A DNA stretch of 64,000 nucleotides from Blastocatellia bacterium (GTDB lineage Bacteria; Acidobacteriota; Blastocatellia; UBA7656): assembly GCA_035275065.1 (NCBI GenBank), contig DATENM010000055.1, forward strand, positions 170,152 to 234,151, in the 5' to 3' direction. Numbering within the stretch: position 1 is the first letter of the stretch; every line of letters begins with the position of its first letter. The position numbers and the translations under genes are program-made. Positions 30,505-39,800 of the stretch are shown here, piece by piece. The notes below the pieces were generated by a model. It had not been told where the DNA came from, made no database searches, and saw nothing but the letters and a program-made list of their open reading frames with translations.

Positions 30505-31802
30505 AAAGATTTAAGGATTTTAGCCTTGTCCTGCCCGTATCTCTTCAGTGATTCGTAGATCACCTTTTCCTTCTCTTGTTCATCACCATATTTCTTTGAA
30601 GGTGGGAACATTCTTACAAGAAAAGGGCCGACTGGCTTCATTGCGTCCAGCTTTTCAAAGTACACAAGCTTTCTGATGTAGGCTCGATAATCTGGAAGGT
30701 CTTGCAAAAGATACGGTGGCAGGTTGGTGGATAGTTCTTTGTTCAATAGCTCTGCGTCCTGGCCCCCCACTCGGTACACAGCATTGTTTGCTACGTTACC
30801 AAAGATCGCTGTTCTGATGTTCACAGGCAGAGCTGCGGCGGTCTGGGTTCCTAGTCCTAAATAGAGGCCATACTTTCTACTTTCGGCCAACACATAATCA
30901 ATAGGCGCTGTAATAAAGTTCTGAAATTCATCAACAATGATTGTATGGAGCTTCCTCTGACTCTCGTGGATGTCCTGGCGAGACAGTCCAGCAAAGAATA
31001 GCTTGGAGAAGATAAAGCCTCCTAGTATGGCTGCTTCCTGTTTTCCTATACCTCCCTCTGAAACGTTGCATAGAATGATCTTGTTAGTATCTATGGCATC
31101 TCTGAAATCAAACGCCTCGGCAGTCTGACCAAAGACAGCCTGTAATAGTTCGTTGGTAACGAATTGATCTACCTTATTGGCGAGAGGTGCCAATCGCTCG
31201 GCTCGAAACTTCTCCATAGATTTAGAGTCGAGGTGTTCAAAGAAAGCCTTGGCGTTCTTGTTCTTCAGTTTCTTGGTGACTTTTACTCGATAGGCTGGAT
31301 CATTAATAAGTCTCCCTAGTGTTAAAAATGTTGGTGTGTGTCCTTCAAGGATTGTGTATAAACTCCATCGTAAAATCTGCTCTGACTGATACCCCCACGC
31401 ATCGGAGAACATCTTTCTAAACGCATCTACCACCGCTGAAACTTTTTGATCTATCGTTCCGACTCCCGCAAAAATATTGACCCCAATAACTCTTTGAAGT
31501 TGGGGATTGATATAGATAACGTCCCTGGTTCGGCCTTTCGGTATTCTTGTTAATAGGCTTTCCACAATCGAGCCGTGCGGGTCTATAACCGTGCATCCTA
31601 GACCTTCTCTTATGTTCCATTCCGCGATGTTCTGAAGAAGCGTAGATTTCCCTACGCCTGTCATTCCCCAACAAACCAAATGGCGTCTTCTGTCTTCCAG
31701 ATAAAACGTTTCATGGGTGGTGGTATCTTCGCGTGTACCGATTGGTATAGGTTCCATTGCGGGAAGCCTGTAACCAGAACCCGTCATGAGTTTTTCACTC
31801 AA
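30501..31802 (-). CDS. VirD4/TraD-HerA-type ATPase (module ATPase 1)
   Basis: The 433-residue protein starts at TTG (AAGGAG 5 nt upstream). Walker A GMTGVGKST is at residues 46-54, DPHG at 74-77 and Walker B IIVDEFQ at 288-294, followed by a GLGTQ sensor region. DPHGS after Walker A, VDEFQN and the LAESRKYGL block are typical of conjugative coupling proteins with a TraM-recognition/TraD-type motor. There are no N-terminal membrane helices. It is downstream of the Replic_Relax-like gene. A DNA pump for transfer or replication is inferred. Confidence 0.75.
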   Translation of the reverse strand: MSEKLMTGSGYRLPAMEPIPIGTREDTTTHETFYLEDRRRHLVCWGMTGVGKSTLLQNIAEWNIREGLGCTVIDPHGSIVESLLTRIPKGRTRDVIYINPQLQRVIGVNIFAGVGTIDQKVSAVVDAFRKMFSDAWGYQSEQILRWSLYTILEGHTPTFLTLGRLINDPAYRVKVTKKLKNKNAKAFFEHLDSKSMEKFRAERLAPLANKVDQFVTNELLQAVFGQTAEAFDFRDAIDTNKIILCNVSEGGIGKQEAAILGGFIFSKLFFAGLSRQDIHESQRKLHTIIVDEFQNFITAPIDYVLAESRKYGLYLGLGTQTAAALPVNIRTAIFGNVANNAVYRVGGQDAELLNKELSTNLPPYLLQDLPDYRAYIRKLVYFEKLDAMKPVGPFLVRMFPPSKKYGDEQEKEKVIYESLKRYGQDKAKILKSF

Positions 31803-31857
31803 GAGGACTCCTTAACAGGCAAATGCGCTTTGACCCAGCGCACCGGGACCATTCTCA

Positions 31858-32511
31858 TTATACCATTCGGGGAAGGAGGCTATGGGGACTGCTTTCATAA
31901 GGGATAAAGCAGATATTTCCCAGTGGATCGGATTTGAACCTTTCTATGGTAGTGAACAGATAAAGCTTACGTTTCTTCTCGGTCACTGAGCCTTCGGCCA
32001 GCTTTGAAAGGTTCCTGGCGCGGCTCTGACTGGTCGTAACAAACAGGACTCTAAAGGGGGTTTTCACTTCCTCGAAATAGGCAAGGTAGGCTCTGATCTT
32101 GGCTTCCATATCTTTGCTGTTCATCGTGCCGTTATCGGCCTCAATGAATAAATCCATAGATCGCTCTCCAACCTGAAGGGTACAGAATCCGTCTTGATGA
32201 ACACTCGTCCAGTGTTCCTTTCCTTGTCGCCAGTCAATCAAAAGTCCAGTTCTATAAAGGGCAGTATGGATGGCCGTTATCATCAACTCGTGTTCAATGG
32301 TAAAAGGCGAGCGCCGGGACAGGTCTTTAGAGGAATAGATAAAAGGCTCCGTTGAAGCCCAGCGGTTTCTGTAAAGCTGTTTGGAAGAGACAAGTTTAGG
32401 CAACCGTCTTTCCAGAGACTTCTTATTACGCCCTAAGAAAGCAGCCAGATCATCTATGGTTGACAGTTCAAGGGTTAGGGCAGCTTGTAATATGTCGGTG
32501 TCTTTGTTCAT
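31858..32511 (-). CDS. Replic_Relax-like protein
   Basis: The 217-residue protein has an N-terminal winged helix (LSTIDDLAAFLGRNKKSLER) and a core with EHELMITAIHTALYR, DGFCTLQVG, DLFIEADNGTM and FRVLFVTTSQSRARNL. The HExxxxxxxxxL and LFIEADxGT pattern is that of replication-relaxation (Replic_Relax) family proteins found on plasmids and ICEs next to TraD/HerA ATPases. It overlaps ATPase 2 by 4 nt. Confidence 0.65.
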   Translation of the reverse strand: MNKDTDILQAALTLELSTIDDLAAFLGRNKKSLERRLPKLVSSKQLYRNRWASTEPFIYSSKDLSRRSPFTIEHELMITAIHTALYRTGLLIDWRQGKEHWTSVHQDGFCTLQVGERSMDLFIEADNGTMNSKDMEAKIRAYLAYFEEVKTPFRVLFVTTSQSRARNLSKLAEGSVTEKKRKLYLFTTIERFKSDPLGNICFIPYESSPHSLLPRMV

Positions 32512-33737
32512 TTTAAGAAGTCCCCTTCGTCGAGGTCTTTTTCATAATCGGTGTTGGTAAGTCTGCGGTCAACTTCCACTCTTTTCATCCAAGTGGCCAA
32601 CAGAGTTGCGCGCAAACTGGAATGGTCGCAGCGGAAGTAAGGGACATTTTGCATGACACTCTCGCGGCGCACTCCATCCCGGCCTATAGCTTCAAAGTGT
32701 CTCTCAGGCTTTGGGGAGCCTTGAGTGGAGAAAATTATCTTGGTCTTGGCGTTTTGCAGAGCTGAAACAGTCTGCCTATCAAGGTGGTCAAGTCTTTGAT
32801 GCAGGGCTATGAGTATCAAACCATACTTGCGGGTCTGGTCCAGGATAGTTTTGATGTCATCAGTGATGAATTTATAGCACTCATCCACTATCAGGTAGAG
32901 CCGCTTGCCACCCTTCTGAACCGTCTTGGTCTTTCGCAGGGCAATGTTCACAAGTTGGTTTATAGTCAACGCGCCCACTATGCGGTTATGCTCCTCTTCC
33001 ATAAAAGAAGAGGGTTGGAGGTTCTGTAGGACTACACCTCCCTCGTCCCAAATCTTTTCAAGGTCTATGGAGTTTTCTTTCAGTGAAAGAATCCGTCTAA
33101 GCTGGGGATGCCTGAACATCTCCATCCTATTCTCGACTGATTCAATGAAGTTTTTGAACTCGGCAGGCTTTAGCCTATAAAGCTCCTCCCACTCCTCCCG
33201 AATACTGCATCCTTTCAGGATCGCCTTTCTTGCCGGGTGCTTGTATCGTAAAAGGCAATCCATCACGGTAAGCGGCAAACCCTGCTCGATCATTGTGAAA
33301 TAGAGCATCCTCAGAAGCTTGCTTAATCGGGGGTACTCCAGGGGGTTATGACCCCAGGCTTTCATGGTCGCTTTGACCAAACCTTTGACCGTCGTAGACA
33401 GTACATCAGGGTCTTTCTCCTTTGACTGAAAAGGACAGGAACCAACAATCCACTCCCTCTCGGAGGTATCTACCAGATACATCGGTCGCCTCGGTCGCCA
33501 CACCGAAGCCCAGCCTAAGTAATCCCTGACCTCCTCCCCGCCAGGGTCCATAAACACTACAGCCTCACCTTTGGCCGTAAAGGTTCTCGCCAAGAATTGA
33601 GCAACTCTCGACTTCCCGCTACCGCTCTCTCCCCAGCAATGGACATGACAACTCAAATCATCATCACTCAACTCCACACTCCCTAATCTAATCATTAGCC
33701 TTGCACTCCTTTCCTTGAAATAACCCTCTATCCTCAA
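32508..33737 (-). CDS. VirD4/TraD-HerA-type ATPase (module ATPase 2)
   Basis: The 409-residue protein has Walker A GESGSGKS (residues 36-43), VFMDPGGEE (61-69) and Walker B YLIVDECYKF (281-290). An ILDQTRKYGLILIALHQRLD sensor region follows. It is a distant paralogue of the ATPase at 30.5 kb (same order of motifs, little residue identity). The pair flanks the Replic_Relax-like gene. No membrane helix is seen, so any membrane docking would need a partner. Confidence 0.75.
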   Translation of the reverse strand: MRIEGYFKERSARLMIRLGSVELSDDDLSCHVHCWGESGSGKSRVAQFLARTFTAKGEAVVFMDPGGEEVRDYLGWASVWRPRRPMYLVDTSEREWIVGSCPFQSKEKDPDVLSTTVKGLVKATMKAWGHNPLEYPRLSKLLRMLYFTMIEQGLPLTVMDCLLRYKHPARKAILKGCSIREEWEELYRLKPAEFKNFIESVENRMEMFRHPQLRRILSLKENSIDLEKIWDEGGVVLQNLQPSSFMEEEHNRIVGALTINQLVNIALRKTKTVQKGGKRLYLIVDECYKFITDDIKTILDQTRKYGLILIALHQRLDHLDRQTVSALQNAKTKIIFSTQGSPKPERHFEAIGRDGVRRESVMQNVPYFRCDHSSLRATLLATWMKRVEVDRRLTNTDYEKDLDEGDFLK

Positions 33738-33782
33738 CGAATATAAAGGGTAAAGATGTGGGGACTGTTCCTACACTTGCTC

Positions 33783-34478
33783 CTACAGTCCCAGCTTCAA
33801 CCGCTCTGTCTCAAAGAGGGCTTCTATCTCCTCCGCTGATTCTGGGTGAAGCTCTATAGCTCTTTCTTTCGCCTCTTTCAGCCGCTGGGATTTGTTGAAA
33901 AGTACCTCTGGGGAATTTCCCGCCACCCCCTCAATAGAAGCGGCGATTTCGGCTCCCAGTCTTAGATTGTCAGCCAAGGATGTCAGAGAGCCGTCTGTGC
34001 GAGCAACGATATACTCCACAAGATTGAGCTTCAGAAGCTCCTTGGATAGAAAATCAGCCTTGCGTCTGAGGTCATTGTAGGAGTCAATTAACTCCAATCT
34101 CACCGCCTCGGCGTAGAGTTCTTTCAATCTCTTTTCCCGGCCTGACAGAGGAGTGAGAATCTGTAAGCCGGGAAAGCCTGACACACCAGGAACTAGACGG
34201 GGGCTTTGGTCGGCGTAGACGATTGCCGTTTCCATATCCCGTGCCAACTCGCGTTGTTCGGCCTTGATTTCTTCAACAGTCCAACATCTTCTGTAAAAGG
34301 CGTCTGACCACTCTTGCCGTTTACGTCTCAGGAACTTTTCCATATTCCGATTTCGTCCCTCTCTCAAAATTGCTTTGACTAATCCCTGACTGAACACGTC
34401 CAGACAATCAAGGGCCATTTCAGCAAGTTCGGCGTAAGAGGGGCGGCGTTCTTCTTCAACTCGCATGAGGCTTTGCAT
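33783..34478 (-). CDS. uncharacterised helical protein of the ATPase module (231 aa)
   Basis: Charged all-helical protein (YAELAEMALDCLDVFSQGLV; later LKEAKERAIELHPESAEEIE). It is upstream of ATPase 2 and overlaps the small zinc gene by 23 nt. No motif for relaxase or nuclease is visible. It may be an accessory DNA-processing protein (inference from position). Confidence 0.6.
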   Translation of the reverse strand: MQSLMRVEEERRPSYAELAEMALDCLDVFSQGLVKAILREGRNRNMEKFLRRKRQEWSDAFYRRCWTVEEIKAEQRELARDMETAIVYADQSPRLVPGVSGFPGLQILTPLSGREKRLKELYAEAVRLELIDSYNDLRRKADFLSKELLKLNLVEYIVARTDGSLTSLADNLRLGAEIAASIEGVAGNSPEVLFNKSQRLKEAKERAIELHPESAEEIEALFETERLKLGL

Positions 34479-34668
34479 AGTATTCTCCTTTGCCCGCTTG
34501 CACGAAACAATCCGGGCACATCATTTTCACAAAGGTGAAGGTTGCGAGTTCGCGGACGACAAGCTCACGGATGAATCCTGCAAGATCAATGCTAGGTCTT
34601 TGCCAGTTGCCGTTTGCTTGTATTTGCCCGCAGGGACAGAAGACGACAGCCTTGCGGGTCTTATTCAT
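34456..34668 (-). CDS. small zinc-ribbon protein (70 aa)
   Basis: VVFCPCGQIQ and MMCPDCFVQ give a CxC...CxxC zinc ribbon. It overlaps the excisionase-like gene by 4 nt. Function unknown. Confidence 0.6.
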   Translation of the reverse strand: MNKTRKAVVFCPCGQIQANGNWQRPSIDLAGFIRELVVRELATFTFVKMMCPDCFVQAGKGEYYAKPHAS

Positions 34669-34838
34669 TTTCTCCCCTCCGAGAACCTTTCGAGTTCTGA
34701 AAGGGTGAACATTACCCGCGAGCCTATTCTGGTTGGATTGAGTTTCCTGCGTCTGATGAGACGCTTAACGGTGGAAACGCTGATTCCTAGAATGTTTGAC
34801 GCTTCTGGGATCGAGTAGAGAAGTCTTGGTAGTGACAT
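34665..34838 (-). CDS. excisionase-like HTH protein
   Basis: I choose the ATG at 34838 (GGGGG 6 nt upstream) over 34850. The 57-residue product has LYSIPEASNILGISVSTVKR, LIRRRKLNPTRIGSRVMF, a MerR/HTH_17-type winged HTH as in phage excisionases. It lies next to the integrase gene and heads the ATPase-module operon, so it may link excision to module expression. Confidence 0.75.
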   Translation of the reverse strand: MSLPRLLYSIPEASNILGISVSTVKRLIRRRKLNPTRIGSRVMFTLSELERFSEGRK

Positions 34839-34850
34839 AGATGCCCCCAT

Positions 34851-35024
34851 ACCTTTAAAAGGCGTCTATATCCTGGCTAAAGGTTGGCTATACTTTAACC
34901 TAAGGACTGGTTAGTACCAGTTAAACAAACTCATTACTCAGATGCCAGTGCGATATTTTAAGTAGCTCTAATGGCTTTTATCGCTGCCCACATGAATACG
35001 CTCGTTAACTTCTTCTGTCAATCA
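34851..35024. promoter_or_regulatory. control region between excisionase-like gene and integrase
   Basis: It contains ACTGGT-TAGT-ACCAGT (near 34905) and AGGTT...AACCT (near 34884), short inverted repeats that may bind the excisionase or a regulator. The integrase reads toward this region, so it holds promoters only for the leftward module. Confidence 0.4.
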
Positions 35025-36143
35025 CTATTTTCTCCTCACAATCGCCTCTATTCTATCTGTCGCGCCCTGCTGCATCCCCTTTAGGACGTGGCCGTAGACT
35101 CTCAAGACCATCGCCGCATCTGCGTGTCCTAGCCGCTCTGATACAACTTTGATATTTTCTCCGTCCGCCAGTAGGAGGGTGGCACAGGTATGGCGAAGAT
35201 CGTAGAGGCGTATATCCGGCAATTCAGCTTTTACCAAAATTGGTTTGAAATGCCGCTTTTCAATGTTGCGTCGTGAAAGTGGATTGCCGTTTGATGAGGC
35301 AAACACCACGTTATAGTTTTGCCACTTGGCTCCCATTTTCAATCTCTCTTCCGCTTGATGCCGTTTGTAATCGGCAAGCTCTTGAGTGAGATAACGGGGC
35401 AAAGGAATAGTGCGTCTTGATTGTAGGGTTTTGGGTTCTTTGAACGCCCAGTTGCCGCCGTGATTATGTCGGTACAAAGCTCTCTGGATAGTCACGGTGT
35501 TTTTCTGAAAGTCCAGGTCTGTCCATTGAAGAGCAAAATATTCAGACGGCCTCATGCCTGTAAGCAAGGCAAGCTCAAACATCAACCCGTATTTGTCCTT
35601 TGAAGCCTCCTCTAAAAACTTCTGGGCCTCCTCTGGAGTAAAGCACTTCATCTCCTTCTGAACTTTTATGGGTAGCTCAACATCGCGGGCCGGGTTAGTG
35701 GTAATCAGTCTCCACTTGATTGCCTGTTTTAATGCCCTGGCGAGCAAGTTATTTGCCTCTCTGACGGTCTTAGGGGAGAAACTGGCTTCTAACTCATCTA
35801 CCATTCCTTGAACGTCTAAGGGCTTAATTTTGGAGAGCTGCTTGCGGCCTAGAAACGGTTTGATGTAAAGCCTGATGATAAGCTCGTAGCCTTCGATGGT
35901 TTTCTCGGCACGTTTGCCTTTGATGTGGGCAAACCACTTATCAAGGTACTGGTCAAGCGTGAGGGTATGTTCAAACTGCTCTGTCCCGTTTCTCAGTTGG
36001 TCTTTCAGATCGCGGGCAAGATTTCGAGCATCGGTCTTACTTTCAGCTTTGCGCCATATCTGGCGGCGTACTCCTTTGGAGTCGGTGTAGTTAACAACGG
36101 CGTAGATTTTTCCATCGCGTTCGGTGTAGGGTTTCTCTCTCAT
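35025..36143 (-). CDS. int: tyrosine-type phage integrase
   Basis: I choose the ATG at 36143, preceded by AAGGGAGG, over an earlier frame start at 36170. The 372-residue product has an AP2-like arm-binding N-terminus (YAVVNYTDSKGVRRQIWRKA), a SAM-like core-binding domain (LDQYLDKWFAHIKGKRAEKT) and the catalytic domain. Box I Arg is in LLTGMRPSEYFALQW, box II is YDLRHTCATLL (Tyr replaces the first His, a tolerated variant), and VLRVYGHVL carries the nucleophile. It catalyses insertion at the adjacent tRNA-Lys site. Confidence 0.9.
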   Translation of the reverse strand: MREKPYTERDGKIYAVVNYTDSKGVRRQIWRKAESKTDARNLARDLKDQLRNGTEQFEHTLTLDQYLDKWFAHIKGKRAEKTIEGYELIIRLYIKPFLGRKQLSKIKPLDVQGMVDELEASFSPKTVREANNLLARALKQAIKWRLITTNPARDVELPIKVQKEMKCFTPEEAQKFLEEASKDKYGLMFELALLTGMRPSEYFALQWTDLDFQKNTVTIQRALYRHNHGGNWAFKEPKTLQSRRTIPLPRYLTQELADYKRHQAEERLKMGAKWQNYNVVFASSNGNPLSRRNIEKRHFKPILVKAELPDIRLYDLRHTCATLLLADGENIKVVSERLGHADAAMVLRVYGHVLKGMQQGATDRIEAIVRRK

Positions 36144-36183
36144 TACAACCTCCCTTATAGCACAGCCCACAGTTTCAGCCGTT

Positions 36184-36204
36184 CATCTAATCGGCCATCT
36201 AATC
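36184..36204. repeat. direct repeat CATCTAATC (two copies, 12-nt period)
   Basis: Copies at 36184-36192 and 36196-36204, between int and the tRNA fragment. They are possible integrase arm-binding sites. Confidence 0.4.
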
Positions 36205-36311
36205 AATCAGTGAGCTATGCTGACTTTTGCTGCCCTTCCCTGGCCCTGCTTTCTTACATAACTGTTGCAAAACAAGGTCAGCCTGGGTCATAGAGGTTGC
36301 TCAAAGATCAA

Positions 36312-36362
36312 GGCCCTGGTCTTTTAACCAGAGGGTCGCTGGTTCGAGCCCAGCACGGCTCA
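36312..36362 (+). tRNA. tRNA-Lys(UUU) 3' fragment, phage attachment site attR
   Basis: CTTTTAA (36321-36327, anticodon TTT), T arm GCTGG-TTCGAGC-CCAGC (36338-36354) and 3' acceptor strand ACGGCTC plus discriminator A (36355-36362) are intact. No matching 5' acceptor (GAGCCGT) or D arm precedes it, and the anticodon stem does not pair in register. This is the displaced 3' half at the right prophage end; the restored full gene should lie at the left end, outside the window. Confidence 0.75.
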
Positions 36363-36382
36363 TTAATAAAACCAATGGTTTA

Positions 36383-36413
36383 GGGTGGTTACGCAACCAC
36401 CCTTTCATTGTTT
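36383..36413 (+). terminator. terminator after tRNA-Lys
   Basis: GGGTGGTT-ACGC-AACCACCC followed by TTTCATTGTTTTT. Confidence 0.75.
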
Positions 36414-36749
36414 TTGACCATCCTTGCTGTAGTTCGCCAAAGCCTCAACTGCTCGCCTTTTTCTTAGCTCTGTAGCGTGGGTGTACCGCCTGGTCGTTTG
36501 CAGGTTACGATGCCCTAAGACTTCGGCAATGGCAAAAGCATCCGTGCCGGCATCGGCAAGCCGCGTCCCTGTTGTGTGCCGCAGGTCGTGAAACCGGAAG
36601 TCCTGAACGCCTGCCTCATTGCAAGCACTCCTGAAACCGTGCTTCAGTTCGACAAGACTTACCCCCGCCTTGGGATTGGTGAACACGCATTCGTACTCAC
36701 TATTCTCCGGCCACAAGTCGAAGAGCGTCTTACGAACTTTGGTATTCAT
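36405..36749 (-). pseudogene. truncated second tyrosine integrase (C-terminal part)
   Basis: About 114 residues match the end of a tyrosine recombinase: [37 protein letters not shown] (box II), IAEVLGHRN and TTRRYTHA with the nucleophile. The N-terminal domains and the box I Arg are missing. It lies just beyond attR in GC-richer DNA, so it is left from an earlier element that used the same tRNA. Confidence 0.8.
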
Positions 36750-36763
36750 CTTTAGGATTCGCG

Positions 36764-36791
36764 GCGAGGGCGACAGTTGCCGCCCTCGCCC
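36764..36791 (-). terminator. hairpin downstream of the beta-helix gene
   Basis: GGCGAGGGCG-8 nt-CGCCCTCGCC, 10 bp perfect, without a clear T-run. Confidence 0.5.
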
Positions 36792-36816
36792 GCGAACAGA
36801 ATGGTCTTCCTTCGAA

Positions 36817-39800
36817 CTAAGGCTGATAGACTTGAACGTTGGAAGGTGCGCCGTTCGGGTTGATCACCTGCACCCGGTCACCGGGTTGAATGATGTTGCC
36901 TGCCTTCTTGGCCGTGAGGCTCGTGCTCGAGTCCACGAAAACCTTCTTCTGCTTCTGATCGTTAATGTACAATTGCGCGCCATCGACAAACCCACTGCCG
37001 GTCACGACTAACGCCTTCCTGTCCTTGACCACGCTGGTGATCCGTGGCCCCGCCGGCACCACTTGCCCTACGGCTATGCATTGAGAAAGCTCGGAAGTGT
37101 TTCTCGCCGAGTCAGTCGCCGTAGAATTCACCCAGCCGCTACTGGCCCCGCCGGGAATCTCGAACGTAAAGGCGAACGGGGCGTTGCCGTTGCTATCCGT
37201 AGTTACCTGTATCAGCGGCCTGAGCGGGATTGGTAGGGTGCCGATCAGTTGATGGCCCGAGCTATCGACGTTGCTGCCGAAAAAGAATTCGAGCGTAAAT
37301 GTCTGGTTGGGGGTGCTGTTGAAGACGCCCCTGACCGTGGTAACGGCCGTCGGGACGACCACGCCATTGATCCTTTTGCTGCTGAGGAGGGTGTTGGCGG
37401 AGTTCAGCGTCGGAAAGTTCTGCAAGGTGTTGGCGCCTTGATCCAGGTCCCGGTCGTCGTTCGGGGTCACTCCGGGCAGGCCAAGGTCTATTCCTATGGC
37501 GGCGTTGGAAAGAATCAGGTTGGCGATCATCTGAATCTTCAGGCCGGGGTTGTTGTTGCTTGGAATACAAATCCCATTCCGGCCATTGTAAGCGATCAGG
37601 TTGTTCTCTATAGTGTTGCTGACGGAATCCGCGTCAACGAACACGCCATTCAACCCGTTCCCCAGCGGGCCGGTGCCATTGATGTTGGTGCCGATCAAAT
37701 TGCCCCGAACGGTGATCCCGGTCCCGCCGGTTACGATCCCGCCATCGAGCTGTTGGCGGATGCCGATGCTAACGCCATGATCCCGGTTGCCGGAAATAAG
37801 GTTGCTCGGCCCGATGGTGTTATCCGGCGCCTGCGCGATGGATACGCCGTTGCCTTGGTTCGGCAGCGCTCGTGTGCCATGAGTGTCGGTGCCGATCAAA
37901 TTACCCAGCACGACGTTCCCGGTGCACCCGAAGTTAACGATTGTAATTCCCGGGCCGATGTTACCGGAGATGAGGTTGGCCGTCCCGGCGGTCGTACCTC
38001 CTATGGTGTTATCGCGAGCTATAACCGGCGTATTATTTTGATTGACCAGGAAACCACCGAGGAGTACTCCCGCCCCCTGATTGCCCAGCGGCGCCGTGCC
38101 CGTGAGATCCGTGCCGATCAGATTGCCTTGAATCTGGTTTTCTGTCCCATTACTTCCAGACAAGGCGACGCCTGGGAAGCGATTGCCCGAGATCAGATTT
38201 CCCGATCCCTGAACCGCGCCGCCGACCGTGTTTCTGAAGGCAACGTCTATTTTCACACCATTGCTGTTGCCTAACGGCAGGGTGCCGGACCGGTCGGTGC
38301 CGATAAAATTGCCTTGCACCTGGTTTTGCGTCGCGTTAATTTCGCCTATAAATACGCCTGGCAGGCTGTTGCCTGAAATGAGATTGATCGCCGCCGACGT
38401 GGTACCCCCAATCGTGTTCAGGCTGCCATTCCTAATTTGTATGCCATTACTGGTATTCGCAATGGCGATAGTACCAGTAACGTCGGTCCCTATGAAGTTG
38501 CGCTGCACGAGGTTGCCATTGGAGTCTTTGTTGTTGATGCTCACACCAGCGCCATTGTTTCCTCCTTTGTTTCCGGAAATGAGATTGCCCGATCCAGCGA
38601 CCGTGCCACCAACGGTGTTATTGTTAGCAATTGGCTGAGTCTCGCCTGAAACACCTCCCAGAACCACGCCCGCATCGCCATTGCCTAAAGCGACCTTTCC
38701 GGTGATATCAGTGCCGACGAAATTGCCTTGCACGAGATTTTGCGCGGAGTTCCCAATGAAGATGCCTGGGAATCCATTAGCTGAAACGATGTTGCCCGCG
38801 GCGTTTGTCGTGCCGCCGATCACATTGTTCGGCCCGCCGAGTAGATTAATCCCATTTCCCAAGTTGCCCAGTTCCAGTTTGCCAGTGGGGTCAGTACCGA
38901 TGAAATTACTGTCAATTACATTGTTCCCATTTCTGTCCAGCACGATACCGCTATTCGTAAAGCGGTTGATCACCATGCCTCGGATTCTACTGTTACCGGC
39001 AAAGAGCCTTATCCCTAATGCGTTCGAACCCGCATTAGTCCCATCGAGTTCCACACGGTTTCCAGATGACATAACGCCATCGATAGTCACCGCTTCGTTT
39101 ATGTCCGGCAACTGGCTGAATAATCGAATGGTGCCGACGCCGCCAGGTAGACTGAACTGGATCAGATCAGCTCCCGGATTGGCATTGGCATTCAACACAG
39201 CTTGTCTGAGCGATCCCGGGCCGCTGTCGTTTGTATTGGTAACGATAAAAGTCGTTGCCGCGGCTGTCATTACTGTAGTCGGGGCTGACCGACCGTTGGT
39301 GAGGATTACCAAGTCATTTAGCGCATCACCATTCAACCGCATCGGCAGCACGATTTCGGGTTCCCGCTCTGCCTCAAGCTTAGCCCTGAACACTTGCTCT
39401 GCCGCTCGACTCTCCTGCCCTGATTCGGTTTCAAGCTCTGCGGCGCGGTTGATGATCAACTCGATGCCCTGATGATTTAAGTCGGTTACCACGACATTGT
39501 CGACTGGCATGCTGGACATCCTCGCCGCAATCAATTTCGCCGTCGGCGCCCAGCCGTTGTCTGCCATCACATGACTCTTCCACTTTTCTATTTTTATACG
39601 GCCTTTCTTTCCTGCTACGTCGGATTCTTGCAGCCCTGCCCGGGAGAGCATTATCAACTGTCCGTCACCTCCCAGTAGGGCAATCTCGCTGCTATGATTG
39701 CCACTGAAATCCCCCAATGCAATCGACGTGATCAGGGAGGGGAATGTTCTTTGGTCAATAGATGCGGGTCTGACCTGTGCTTGCTGCGCTTGATCCAGAG

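Noticed and set aside
30501..34838. Complete conjugative element
   Set aside because: No relaxase, VirB4 or mating-pore genes are visible; only coupling-type ATPases and a Replic_Relax-like protein.
36270..36362. Complete tRNA-Lys gene
   Set aside because: No 5' acceptor strand or D arm matches the intact 3' half, and the anticodon stem is out of register; called a 3' fragment.
37249..38274. Long rightward frame inside the beta-helix gene
   Set aside because: Antisense shadow of a GC-rich repetitive gene.
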